A stretch of 46,317 bases of DNA from Acanthamoeba castellanii str. Neff (lineage: Eukaryota; Discosea; Longamoebia; Acanthamoebidae): positions 105,592-151,908 of the forward strand of contig NW_004457434.1 in NCBI RefSeq assembly GCF_000313135.1. The letters are read 5' to 3'. Below are positions 32,006 through 41,217 of the stretch, piece after piece. The notes beneath the pieces are model-generated. The model made no database searches and had not been told where the DNA came from. It worked only from the letters and a program-made list of their open reading frames with translations. The stretch's first letter is position 1. Each line of letters opens with the position of its first letter. A program made the position numbers and the translations under genes.

Positions 32006-34215
32006 TTATTGAAGCACACAGCCCTCTGCGGCAGCGTCGTCACCGAGCCGGCACAAAAGCTCGTGGTCGGGGATGTGGCACCCGCCGTTGTGGACGTAGC
32101 TTGCCGGCTGCAGCTCGCCCAACAGCACAGACGCGGCCAAGCTCTCAAACGCCTCACGCACTGCGCCTCACGGCGGCGAAAGTTAACTGTTAATCGCTGG
32201 CGCCTGTGTTGTTTGCGAGAGAAAGGCGGCGCACCCCCGCTTCCGGTCAAGCTGCTGGTCTCGGTCCACAGGGCGCCCAGCTCGAGCGCGAGGGCCTGGC
32301 CTTCGGCTGCAGTCACCTGCCTCCGTTTCTCCAGGTCGCATTTGGCTCCAACTGTCGGTTGCGGACACGACCCAGAACGCGCACCACATACACAGCACAC
32401 GCGACACACAGTCCCTGAGTAATAAGACCTGCGCTTCCGGCCAAGACTTGGTACCGAGCATCAGGACCGGCGGTTCCGCGCCCAAGGTGTCGCTCACCGC
32501 GTCGAGCATGCTGTCCACCCACCACTTGACGCGATGGAACGAGGCCAGGTCGGTGATGTCGTAGACCACCAGCGCTCCAGCGGCTCCTCGGTAGTAGTTC
32601 TTCGACATCGAATGAAAGCGCTCCTGCCCGGCCGTGTCCCACACTGCATGTGTTGGGTGTGTGGTGTCGTGTGTTGTGTTTGCGTTGCGTCGTGTCGTGT
32701 CGTGCCGTGTTGCGCCGTATCGTGCCGTGTCGTGCCGTGTCGTGCCGTGTCGTGTCCTCATGAGTGGAAAATTGTGGGTGGCAAGCCACAACGTACGTTG
32801 AAGGATGGTGGGCTGTCCCTCGACGGTGATCTTCTTCGAGGCGAAGTCGATAATGGAGTGGTGTGAATCGAGCGTGAAGAAATTGTCTGTGTAACGAATC
32901 TTGAGAGCAGTCTTGCCCGCACCTGAACACACGCAGGCCACGTGGCGCATGCCTTAATCACAACACAACAACATGCGCCAGGCAAGTGACCGATCAGACA
33001 AGATGGATGACGCACCAGCAGCACCGCAGAGAACGACCTTAAGCAGGTGCTGACGATGCGCCAGTGTGCTGGGTGGCGCTGATTGGTTTGTTGAGGTGGT
33101 TGCTGGCGCCACTGCCCACGGATACAAATGCACACAGCCAATTAGTTCGAATTGTTGATCATAGGCGGAATGTGCTGCACACGCCGACATACATCGTTTA
33201 CGGGCAAAGCTTCGCAGTCTAGGTCTGAGCCACTCCATGTAGCGGGTCTTCCATGGTACGCCAGCGGTGTCAGCCCACCTGGCATCACAGAACCGACGCC
33301 AGATGCAGTCGGCACTGCTCAGTTGATCCAGCATCTGAAAATGTACCAATGTTAGTGTGCGTGTGCGTGTGCGTGTGCGTGTGCGTGTGCGTGCGTGCGT
33401 GCGTTGTAGAAGTACGCAGCAGGTCTGAGCCACACAACACAGATCGTAGGGTTCGAGCTTCTCCATCACGCAGAGCAGCACTTCTGCGGGCATGCACAGC
33501 AGGGGGCACTCCGTTTCATAGTGACGCTTGAGCAGGTCGGCCAGGCGAGCGTGCCCTGCCTCCCTTGCCACCTGTCAAAAGAACGAAGAGCGCGAAAGAG
33601 AATGAGCGAAGCTATCCAACCTCTGCGGGGGAGGAGTTTGCACCTGCGACGCATCGCCGTGGTCGCTCATCGCAAGCGCATTGGCGCCGTGTGCGAGTAG
33701 CAGTGTCACCACGCTCTCGTCGCCGTGGCGTGCGGCGTAGTGGAGCGGCGTCTGACGTTGGTTGTCGCGCCTGTTGATGCCATAGCCGCAGTCAATGTGC
33801 TTTCCTTGGAGGAGAAACTGGATGACCGGCCAATTGCCATTGGCGCAGGCCAGGTGGAAGGGAGTGGCGCCCGTGCTGTCCGACCTGCTTGTCCACGGAC
33901 GATGCGTGAGAAGCGTCAATGTGTGTCGTGTGTGTCGTGCCGTGTGAGTTGTGAGTTGCAAACAAAAGCAGAGGGCGTACGCCGTAGCGCTGGCGCCGGC
34001 GTTCAGCAGCAGTGACCAGAGCGTGCAGTTCGGTCCGCCCCTCTAGTTGCAACCAGCGGAGCTCCAAGTAAGTGTTGCGGTCATGTAGAGCCGGGGGGGG
34101 GGGAGCTCGCACGATCGATGAGCTCCAATATGGCTGCTCTGTCGTCCTGGACCACGGCGAACATGAGGCGATCGACTGCTTCAGGCATCTGCTCTCGTGC
34201 AGCTTGCTTCTTCAT
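32006..34215 (-). CDS. Ankyrin / F-box / Ras-superfamily GTPase fusion protein (copy B)
   Basis: Paralogue of copy A with the same order of parts. Start at 34215 ([20 protein letters not shown]), stop at 32006. Ankyrin repeats: [54 protein letters not shown]. Then [18 protein letters not shown] and an F-box ([25 protein letters not shown], and after an intron [19 protein letters not shown]) with [14 protein letters not shown] domain (33070-32010): [89 protein letters not shown] and [14 protein letters not shown]-terminus [14 protein letters not shown]-loop and DTAGQE are intact, so it should bind and hydrolyse GTP. The intron after VAQTC and the one after DASQ are shared with copy A. Predicted to be an SCF adaptor gated by GTP; not tested. 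The second exon is short and its frame rests on the acceptor at about 34049. It is divergent from the DUG3-like gene with 121 bp between starts. Confidence 0.87.
32663..32757. repeat. Degenerate GTGTC/GTGCC repeat in a copy B intron
   Basis: About 95 bases of pentanucleotide units in the intron just before the exon encoding WDTAGQE. On the coding (minus) strand the units read GACAC/GGCAC. Confidence 0.85.
33355..33403. repeat. (GTGCGT)n repeat in the F-box intron of copy B
   Basis: Hexanucleotide GTGCGT/GTGTGC units in the intron that interrupts the F-box after VAQTC. Confidence 0.85.
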
Positions 34216-34336
34216 GGCCCAGCTGTATTGACTGAGATTTACAGAGCCGCGGAAGCAAGAAGATAGAAAGCAGTTTTCCTCATCTGTGTGTTCAAGGAAT
34301 CAGAAGAGAGAATTTGGAGCGTAGAGACAGAAGAAG

Positions 34337-35877
34337 ATGTGCAGATTTCTGGTGTACATCGGGAAGGAGCCGGTCCTGCTGGCGGATCTGCTCACCCGAC
34401 CGAGCCACTCTATCATCCAACAGAGCTGGGACAGTCGGGAGCGCATGACCGCCGGTCCGTTGAACGGCGATGGCTTCGGGGTGGGTTGGTATGCCGCCTT
34501 CGACCCCACCCCCTGCATCTTCACCTCCATCAACCCGGCCTGGAACAACCTCAACCTTCGACGGTACCCCCCTTCCTCCATCTCTTCCCCTTCATTTTCC
34601 TTCATTTTTACTTTTATATTCTTAACAATTATTTGATTAGGCTTGCAGACAAGGTCATGTCGAGGCTCATCTTTGCTCATGTGCGAGCTGCCAGTTTAGG
34701 TACGTGCCGTTTGCGCTCTCTTCGTTTGGTAGTCCACCTTGCTGATGAGCTTTCTCGAGATGCAACGCGTGTGGTGTGCTTGCGCAAGTGCAGGTCTGCT
34801 CATCAACGAGGCCAACTGCCACCCATTTTCGTTTGGACCCTTCATTTGGATGCACAACGGTCAGATCGTGGGCTTCACCTCCATCAAACGAAAACTTGTA
34901 CAGTACATCGACGACCAACTCTTCAACCACATCCAAGTACATCCCTCCTCATCCCGCCGTTACTGTTCCGTGTGTGTGATTGATTGTGTGGTGTGCGTGT
35001 GCGTGTGCGTGTCGTGTGTGTGCCTGTGTGTGTGTGTGTGTGTGGTACTGCGTGTGTACTCCCACAGGGCACGACGGATTCGGAGTACAGCTTCATGTTG
35101 TTCCTGCAGATCCTATTCTACGGTGGTAAGTGCCGCAGCGACGGCAGCCACGCTTCGAGCGTGGTAGACCTCGAACAGATTCTGAAGGCTGCCGACGACG
35201 GTGACACGACGTCCTCCGCCGAGGGCGAAACGGCGAAGCGATTCACCGCCGACGAGATGCGGCAGGCGATGACCAAGACCGTGCGGCTCATCGCCAAGTG
35301 GACCAGCAAGACCTGCACCCGGGCCGAACGCGAGCGAAGCGGCTACTCGCTGCTTAACTACGCCGTGTCCGACGGCTTCACTGCCGTCGTCACCCGGTAC
35401 ACCACCCGCACCACCACCGCAGCAGCCAGACGTATGGCCATGGCTGACTCTCGGCTCTGGCCCTTCGCAGCTTTACTGACGATCCGATCGGACCGCCGGC
35501 GAGTCTGTACTACACCTCGGGCACGCGATACCAGGCCAAGAAGAAAGGTATTCCAGCAATGCCGACGTCAGACGCTGCGGTGGGCCTCACAGTGCGCATT
35601 CTCCGAATTTTCCCCTCCAGGCGAATACCACCTGGTGCAGGAGAGGCGCCAGGAGTGCTTCATCATCGCCAGCGAGCCGCTGAGCGTGAGCGAAGATGAC
35701 CGGCGCGACTGGGTGCCGGTGCCCAAGAACCACTGCGTGGTGGTCACGTCGCAGCACAACCTGCTCCTCTACCCCATCAACCTCGCCGCTCCGGTCAAGG
35801 AGCCCATCGGCCCATCGAGCGACCACCAACGCCTCAAGCCCCTTAACAACCAGCCAGGTTGCCGAATGGGTGCATGA
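34337..35877 (+). CDS. DUG3: DUG3-type class II glutamine amidotransferase
   Basis: Glutamine amidotransferase-like hydrolase of the Dug3 family. In yeast Dug3 works with Dug2 to degrade glutathione by removing the gamma-glutamyl group; the bacterial relative EgtC acts in ergothioneine synthesis. Cys2 after the initiator Met is the N-terminal nucleophile (MCRFLVYIGKEPVLLADLLT). Next RPSHSIIQQSWDSRE, LNGDGFGVGWYAAFDPTPCI, INPAWNNLNLRRLADKVMSR, LIFAHVRAASLG, NCHPFSFGPFIWMHNGQIVG, GTTDSEYSFMLFLQIL, and later YSLLNYAVSDGFTAVVTRFT, PASLYYTSGTRYQAKKKGEY, FIIASEPLSVSEDDRRDWVP. All are family blocks. Six to seven exons; the intron at 34940-35067 is GT-rich. The transcript is divergent from copy B of the fusion gene and ends 86 bp from the convergent Ras gene. 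Activity on glutathione is inferred from family. Confidence 0.92.
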
Positions 35878-35962
35878 TGTGAATCTTCAACTGATGTCAT
35901 TGTTTCTGTTCGCGATTATGCACAACTCTCTTGCTTTCGTGAGTGGTGTGTAGTGTCACTGG

Positions 35963-36556
35963 TTAGGAGAGGGAGCACGTCTGCTTGTCCTTCGACGAGC
36001 CCTCGTCGTGGGGGTTCTTCTTCGGGGTCGCCATGTGCATCTCACGCACCAGCTCGAAGAAGCAGGCCTCGACATTGATGCATGATTTGGCCGACGCCTC
36101 GAGGTACTGGCAGCCGAAGGACTTGGCCAGGTCGGCGCCCTCTGACGTGGGCACCACCCGCAGGTGCTCCAGGTCGCACTTGTTGCCCACCAGCACCATG
36201 GGCAACCTGGCGAGGTCGTCCCTGGCCCGCAGTCGCTCGCAGAAGGTAGAGATCTCATCGAATGACCCCCGGTCGGTGATGGAGAAGACGCACAGTAAGC
36301 CCGGGTACTCGCGTGGGATCATGTCCCACTTCATGCCTGTGGTACTGGCCCCGGTGAACTCGTCCTCGCCGCCGGTGTTGAGGATCTCGAGCAGGCAGGT
36401 CTCCTGGTCTATTTTGAACTGCTTGCGGTAGCTGTCCTCGATGGTCGGGTCGTGGCCTTCCACGAAGTGGTTGTTGATCAGTTGGAAGGTGAGTGCAGAC
36501 TTGCCCACACCGGCGCCGCCAGCCACTGCCAGCTTAAAATCAGGCTCAGCCATCAT
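35963..36556 (-). CDS. Ras-subfamily small GTPase with substituted catalytic positions
   Basis: Intronless, 197 residues, membrane signalling GTPase. The effector loop DPTIEDSYRKQ, G4 VLVGNKCDLE and G5 LEASAKS are classic Ras, and the end KDKQTCSLS is a CaaX box for prenylation (CSLS, compare HRAS CVLS). The catalytic motifs are not: the P-loop is GGAGVGKS, with Ala (residue 15) at the position of HRAS Gly12; G3 is ILNTGGEDEF instead of ILDTAGQEEY, that is D57N, A59G and Q61E in HRAS numbering; and switch II has about six extra residues (TGASTTGMKWDMIPREYPG). The same positions, when changed in mammalian Ras, impair GTP hydrolysis or Mg binding. It may therefore be permanently GTP-loaded, or have altered nucleotide binding. 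The lack of introns suggests retroposition, though many Ras genes in amoebae may be simple. Call certain, consequence inferred. Confidence 0.93.
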   Translation of the reverse strand: MMAEPDFKLAVAGGAGVGKSALTFQLINNHFVEGHDPTIEDSYRKQFKIDQETCLLEILNTGGEDEFTGASTTGMKWDMIPREYPGLLCVFSITDRGSFDEISTFCERLRARDDLARLPMVLVGNKCDLEHLRVVPTSEGADLAKSFGCQYLEASAKSCINVEACFFELVREMHMATPKKNPHDEGSSKDKQTCSLS

Positions 36557-36931
36557 CTTGTATTTGGGGGTGTTCGCTTACTCCTCCATGTTGTCTTTTG
36601 TTCCTCTTTTGACCCCGTAAAGACACTCTCGAAAAAGGGAAGGTCAATAGTCATTTTTGTGAGTGCGCTGAAAATCTCTTCCTGGCGCGAAGCTCAGGGA
36701 TTGACTTGCTGGAGGCGTTGGTTGGTCACTAGAATGTGTTTAAATTGTTTAGCTGCCTTGCGCGTGTTCAAGTCACGTTGAGGAGGACTAGAGGCAATGC
36801 GTTCAGGTTGGTCACAATGTGAAGTTGGCGAGCGCCTTGTTGATTCTTCTTATTAGAGGCCTCGAAGTTGTCCTATTCTTGTATTTTGACCTCATAAGAA
36901 AGAGAGACACAGAAGCTATGTGCGGGGTCTC
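36557..36931. other. Intergenic: Ras promoter and RFX 3' side
   Basis: 375 bp; both flanking genes are on the minus strand. AT-richer than the coding regions. No gene-like frame or motif recognised. Confidence 0.4.
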
Positions 36932-39345
36932 TCAGTTGCGGTGGCCGTTATTTGGCTGCTCCTGGGGCGGGTCCGGAGGATAGCCCTGCTGCTGATGTCG
37001 CTGCTGCTGCTGGAGTTGATGTCGCTGCTGCTGCGGCAGAGGCTGCTGGTAGTGCTGCTGGAGCATTCGAAACCCGCCATCCTCAGGCTGCGCGTAGGCG
37101 GTGTGCTCTCGTTCGTAGCAGAGGCTGGCGTCGTGCGCGGGCGACGACGACGCGGAAGACGCAGTCGACGACGAGTCTGAGTACGAGTGATAGCCGTCGC
37201 GCCCCAGGTCGTCGATGTCGCGATGATCGGTGCCCTTGACAGACCCGCGGCCGGCGCCTCCCGACGACGACGAAGATGGCGGAGTGACTGGCGGCAGTGA
37301 GAAGGAGAAGGAGGGCAGGAAGGGCAGCGGCACGGACAGCGGGCTGATGTAGGGCGGGAAGAAGAACTCTGACGTCGGCGACGGCACGCAGTCGATCGGC
37401 GAAGCCGGTCCAGCCTGGTCCTCCTGCTGCTGCTGCGACTGCTGGGCCGGCGACAGTGTCTGTTGCTGCGGCTGCTGGGTCGAGGAGCAGTTGGCCGGTG
37501 CCGGCGGTTGCTGGGCGGTGGCGGAGGGCGGCGACGGCGAGGACTTGCCGGTCGGGGTGGGCGGGCTAATGTAGTGCGGTGGGACGTAGGGGAAGCTGGG
37601 CGAGTAGGCGTGCGGGAGGGGCATGCCCGAGGCCGGGTGGTGCGGCGGGTACTTCTGCGTCGGCGGCTGACCCGAGTGCTGGCGCTGGAGCTGGTGGTGG
37701 GTCGGGCGCTGCAGCGGTCCTACGTGGTGCGAGCGCATAAGTTGGTGGTGATGGAGACTGTGCTGAGGGTGCGGTGGCGGCTGGTGCTGGAGTGAGTAGT
37801 CGGCCGGCACTGACGGCGTCTGGAGCATGTCGAGGAACGAATGCGGCTCGCCGAGAACGCGCTGATGATGCTGGATCAGGTACGGGGCGAAGGGAGGCGA
37901 CGGCGCGCAGCCGGTGAGCGGCGACGGTGACGACGCGATGCGCCCCAGGTGGGCCGCGCCCGATGCCGGCGATGAGAAGTAGCCGTCGCTGGGCGATGAT
38001 GAGTTGAGCCGACCGCCGCCGGGCGACACTTGACGGCGCCCTAGCGCGGGTCTGTTGGCTCGGTCGGGAGATGAACAGGGAGAAGAGGAAGAGGACGAGC
38101 CCGAGGGAATGGTAGTGGGGCGCATCGACGATGATGACGACGACGGCATCGTGGTGCTAGAAGAGCGAGTCGACGACAACTCCTCGTCATCGTCACACTC
38201 GGCTTCTTCCACGATTTCCTCCTCTTCTTCATCGTCGCAGACCGTGCTGGAGACCGTCATCCTGGGCTTGCCGCCCGGTGCACGCACGCGGAATCCCTTG
38301 TAGCAATGCTTCGCCTGCGGGAAACCATGAACGATGAGTCGGTACAGCAAACAAAGCCATCATTTACAGAAAGTAAGCAGTGGTGAAGATGTGGGCGATC
38401 ATACCTTGCCCTTGGCGCCGGTGCGGGAGCTCTTGAGTCCGGGGAAGGCGCGGTGGACCATCTTGCCGAACATGGAAGGAAGCATGGGATCCTTGCCGTC
38501 GGCCTGGCAGAAGGTCAGGTACTCGCCGTAGACCTCGTCCTTGGCCAGCGACGTCCCGCGCACCGCTTCGAAGTTTTCCCGCAACCTGCCGAAATGACCC
38601 GACACAAGAATGTAAGTTATGCACGAATCCAAAAACGCTCCGAAATGATATTACAAAAAATTAAGAATACATATGAATAATGTCGGAACACACCAGTGTT
38701 GCTACATTGAGCACAATAATGAAATAGAAATACGAAGGGTGGGAATAATTACCAAGCGAGGAGGCGGGGTGCGGTGTGGAGGTTCTTCTTGCGGCTGGGT
38801 GCCGGCGCGGGCGGCACGTAGGATATGAAGTTGAGCACGTTTTTCGCACGCTTCTGCCGCTTCCGGCCGCCGTCGCCACCGTTGCCGCCACCGCTCAGGT
38901 GGAGGCTGTGTCCGATCTCCTCTTCCTCCTCATCTTCCTGTTCTTCCTCCGCTCCGTCGCCGTCTTCGTTTTCTCCTTGCTTCTTCTTGGCGACCGGCTT
39001 CTCTATGCGTTGCCTCTTAGCAGTCGCCTGCCTCCTCCTCCGCGGATCGGCTCGCTGAGCGTCGTCTTCTACCAATCCGTCGAGCATCTCTAGCGTCGCG
39101 CCATTTTCCTCGCCGCAGCCCATCCTGGTCTTCCGTCTGGTGGTCGATGCTGTGGTGGTCGTGGCCGACGGCGCGCTCACCTCGTCCATGGCCTCCGGGG
39201 TCTCGCACCTCCTTCTATCACCTCTTCCTCCTCCTCGTACGCCTGCGTGTGGATGGTGTCGCTGTTGGTAGATTGTCCGCTGGTGCTGTTGGGCGGCAGA
39301 CGGCGTGTCGACATTCACTCCGTCTTCGGGTGTGGGCCTCATCAT
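36932..39345 (-). CDS. RFX-type winged-helix DNA-binding protein
   Basis: Transcription factor with an RFX-like DNA-binding domain. Three exons (39345-38751, about 38591-38404, and 38317 or so to 36932). Exon 1: MMRPTPEDGV, a basic region (RRRRQATAKRQRIEKPVAKK) usable as nuclear signal, an acidic run (EEEQEDEEEEEIG) and LHTAPRLLAW, which opens the domain. Exon 2: LRENFEAVRGTSLAKDEVYG, EYLTFCQADGKDPMLPSMFG, KMVHRAFPGLKSSRTGAKGK; exon 3: AKHCYKGFRVRAPGGKPRM. These match the RFX pattern (WLxxNFE, LYxxYL, FGKxxxxxFP, RxGxxGxxxxxYxG). The remaining 450 residues are low complexity, rich in Ser, Pro, Gln and His, as in many activation domains. No dimerisation domain of the metazoan kind is visible. 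The upstream GTG-initiated extension of the frame to 39537 is ignored. Family call fairly secure; targets unknown. Confidence 0.82.
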
Positions 39346-40159
39346 TACCAGCGGCTGCTGAGGGTGGTGAGTGGCCGAATCGGTCAGATGGGCGAGAGGT
39401 GTTTGGTCGGCGGAGAAGTGGAGAGAAAGTAACGAAGTGCGGTAACGAGAAAGATGTGCCGGGTGTGATGGCCAGAAGGGGGGGGGCAGTGAGAACTGTG
39501 CCGAGGTAGTGGAGAGTCTAAGAATAGTGTGACACAACAGTGGGGTGAAGGTACGATGGTTGAGGGTGAGAGGGTGCCGGTGGCTTGCTGCTCACAGCTC
39601 TGCACGTGTCGGTTTGTTTCGCAAGTCTTGCCGGCCTCTCTAGCGGACTTCGAGTTATGTCAGGCCGGTAGGCTACCGTATCGTCGTTCGTTGTCGAGGT
39701 TGAGAATTACAACTGACCAAACAAGGGCGTAGGAGTGCTTTTGCCCCCTCTCTCGTTTGCCATTGGCCGAGGAAAGCGAACGGCGTATGAAAATGCCGGG
39801 ACTCAATTAAGAAATTTCAATTCCTGGTCGTCGAACTTTTTCCTCCGAAAGATATGGGAAACTTCCTTTTTCCGGGCCAATGAGGGCAGCTCTCCTCCGG
39901 TTGCCTGGCGCATCTCTCTGCCAAGACCATCAGTCGGGTGTCTGGTACGTTCAGCAGGTCATTCCCACAACTAGTACCGCAACCTTTTCCCCAATCGGGA
40001 AGGCGCACTCGCTCCAGCGGGGTAAAGTTGGGCCTGGACGGAGACATGTGCATACATGCACCTCATGATTGTAGTTCCCGGATCTCCAGCGCAGAAAACA
40101 CATGAACCCCATTGGGGGACAACTGCAACAAGGTGGCTTCAGCGCGTGCTAGATCACCT
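39346..40159. other. Intergenic region, RFX promoter / 3' side of membrane protein gene
   Basis: About 810 bp with no recognised gene. Open frames on both strands (for example 39735-39974 and 39817-40053) show no domain and no splice-linked continuation. I looked for tRNA-like cloverleaf boxes and found none. It should contain the RFX promoter and the terminator of the gene at 40160. Confidence 0.45.
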
Positions 40160-40953
40160 CTACGTCCCTCCTCTTGCTCCAGGGTCCGGTCTGTCACGAG
40201 ACAAGTTTGTAAGATAAGAAGGATTAGAAGTTGAGAGGTAGACACGCCTAGCGGATCTGGGTCCAGGCACAAGAAGGCGACGTGCCGCGAGGAAGAGACC
40301 AGACGACCACTTGAAGATCATGAACGACCACACTGCCACCCCGCAAAGTTGCGCAAAGAGAAAGGTAAGTCGATAGGAAGGTGGCCGGAGGAAAACTCAG
40401 CGCCCAATGGGAGGGATGACGAGTAAGATGTACCGATCGTAAGCCAGTGCGAGGTGGAGTTAAGGGACTCGTGGTTGCCTTGCGCCAGCAGCGCGTAGGT
40501 GATGATGCCGCCGATGCCCACCGACGCGCCGGCGGCCGCGGCCACGAAGCAGAGCCAGCGGAAGACCCACCAGCCCACGGACTCTGGTTTCTCTGCCACG
40601 AGGTGGCCCCGCCTGCTGTGCCGTTGGCTGTCGCTCGGCACGCGGCCTCGCCGATCCCGCTCCGTTGGCATCCCGCCCGTTGTGGAGGAAACTGTTTCTT
40701 CTTCCCCCTCGTCGTAGAGGAAATCCGCTTCGTCATACGGCTGTTCTTCGCACCTTCGGATGGCCTTGAGTGTGCGGTAGTCCTTGATGGTGAATGCCAT
40801 CAGCAGCATAGCGTAGACGCCCGAGGCAAGTGCGAAACCGGCAGTCTCCCATGCTCGCAGGTAGAGGAAGCACGCCCCCGCGCTGAGACCCGCCAGTACG
40901 CCCACAGCAGGCCAAACAATCTTTAGTATGCCCTTGGTTGTCTCCCAGTGCAT
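40160..40953 (-). CDS. Four-helix membrane protein of unknown function
   Basis: Two exons (40953-40434 and 40332-40160) joined in frame, 230 residues. Membrane helices: VWPAVGVLAGLSAGACFLYL (about residues 14-33), TAGFALASGVYAMLLMAF (37-54), then a soluble acidic and basic loop (CEEQPYDEADFLYDEGEEET and ERDRRGRVPSDSQRHSRRG), WLCFVAAAAGASVGIGGIIT (about 133-152), and a fourth helix spanning the splice site (IVWSFMIFKWSSGLFLAARR) with a short basic tail. Without the splice the frame would end in a non-hydrophobic tail, so the intron is supported by restoring the fourth helix. I do not recognise the family. No conserved catalytic motif is visible. Probably an internal-membrane or plasma-membrane protein. 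Confidence 0.65.
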
Positions 40954-41217
40954 TGCGTATTCGCCGAGGGAAGCACTTGTCTGTCGAGAGTAGGTGAGCG
41001 CAGGTCGGTTGGTGCCGCTCTGGCTGGTGCGCTGGCGTCACGGTGCACTCTCGCTTGCCGTCCACTTGGGTGTCTCTCCGTCGAAATTCCAACGTTTCGA
41101 AAAAGGGCAAACGCAAACCAAATTCTTTACATTCCTCTCTGCTTCCTCGAAAGCCAAAGAATAATATGATTTACATTATTTATTTTCAAATCAAGAATCG
41201 AAGGACGGCTGGGGGCG

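Noticed and set aside
39735..40053. Overlapping plus and minus frames in the large intergenic region
   Set aside because: No domain, no splice partners, no ATG context that stands out; treated as non-coding.
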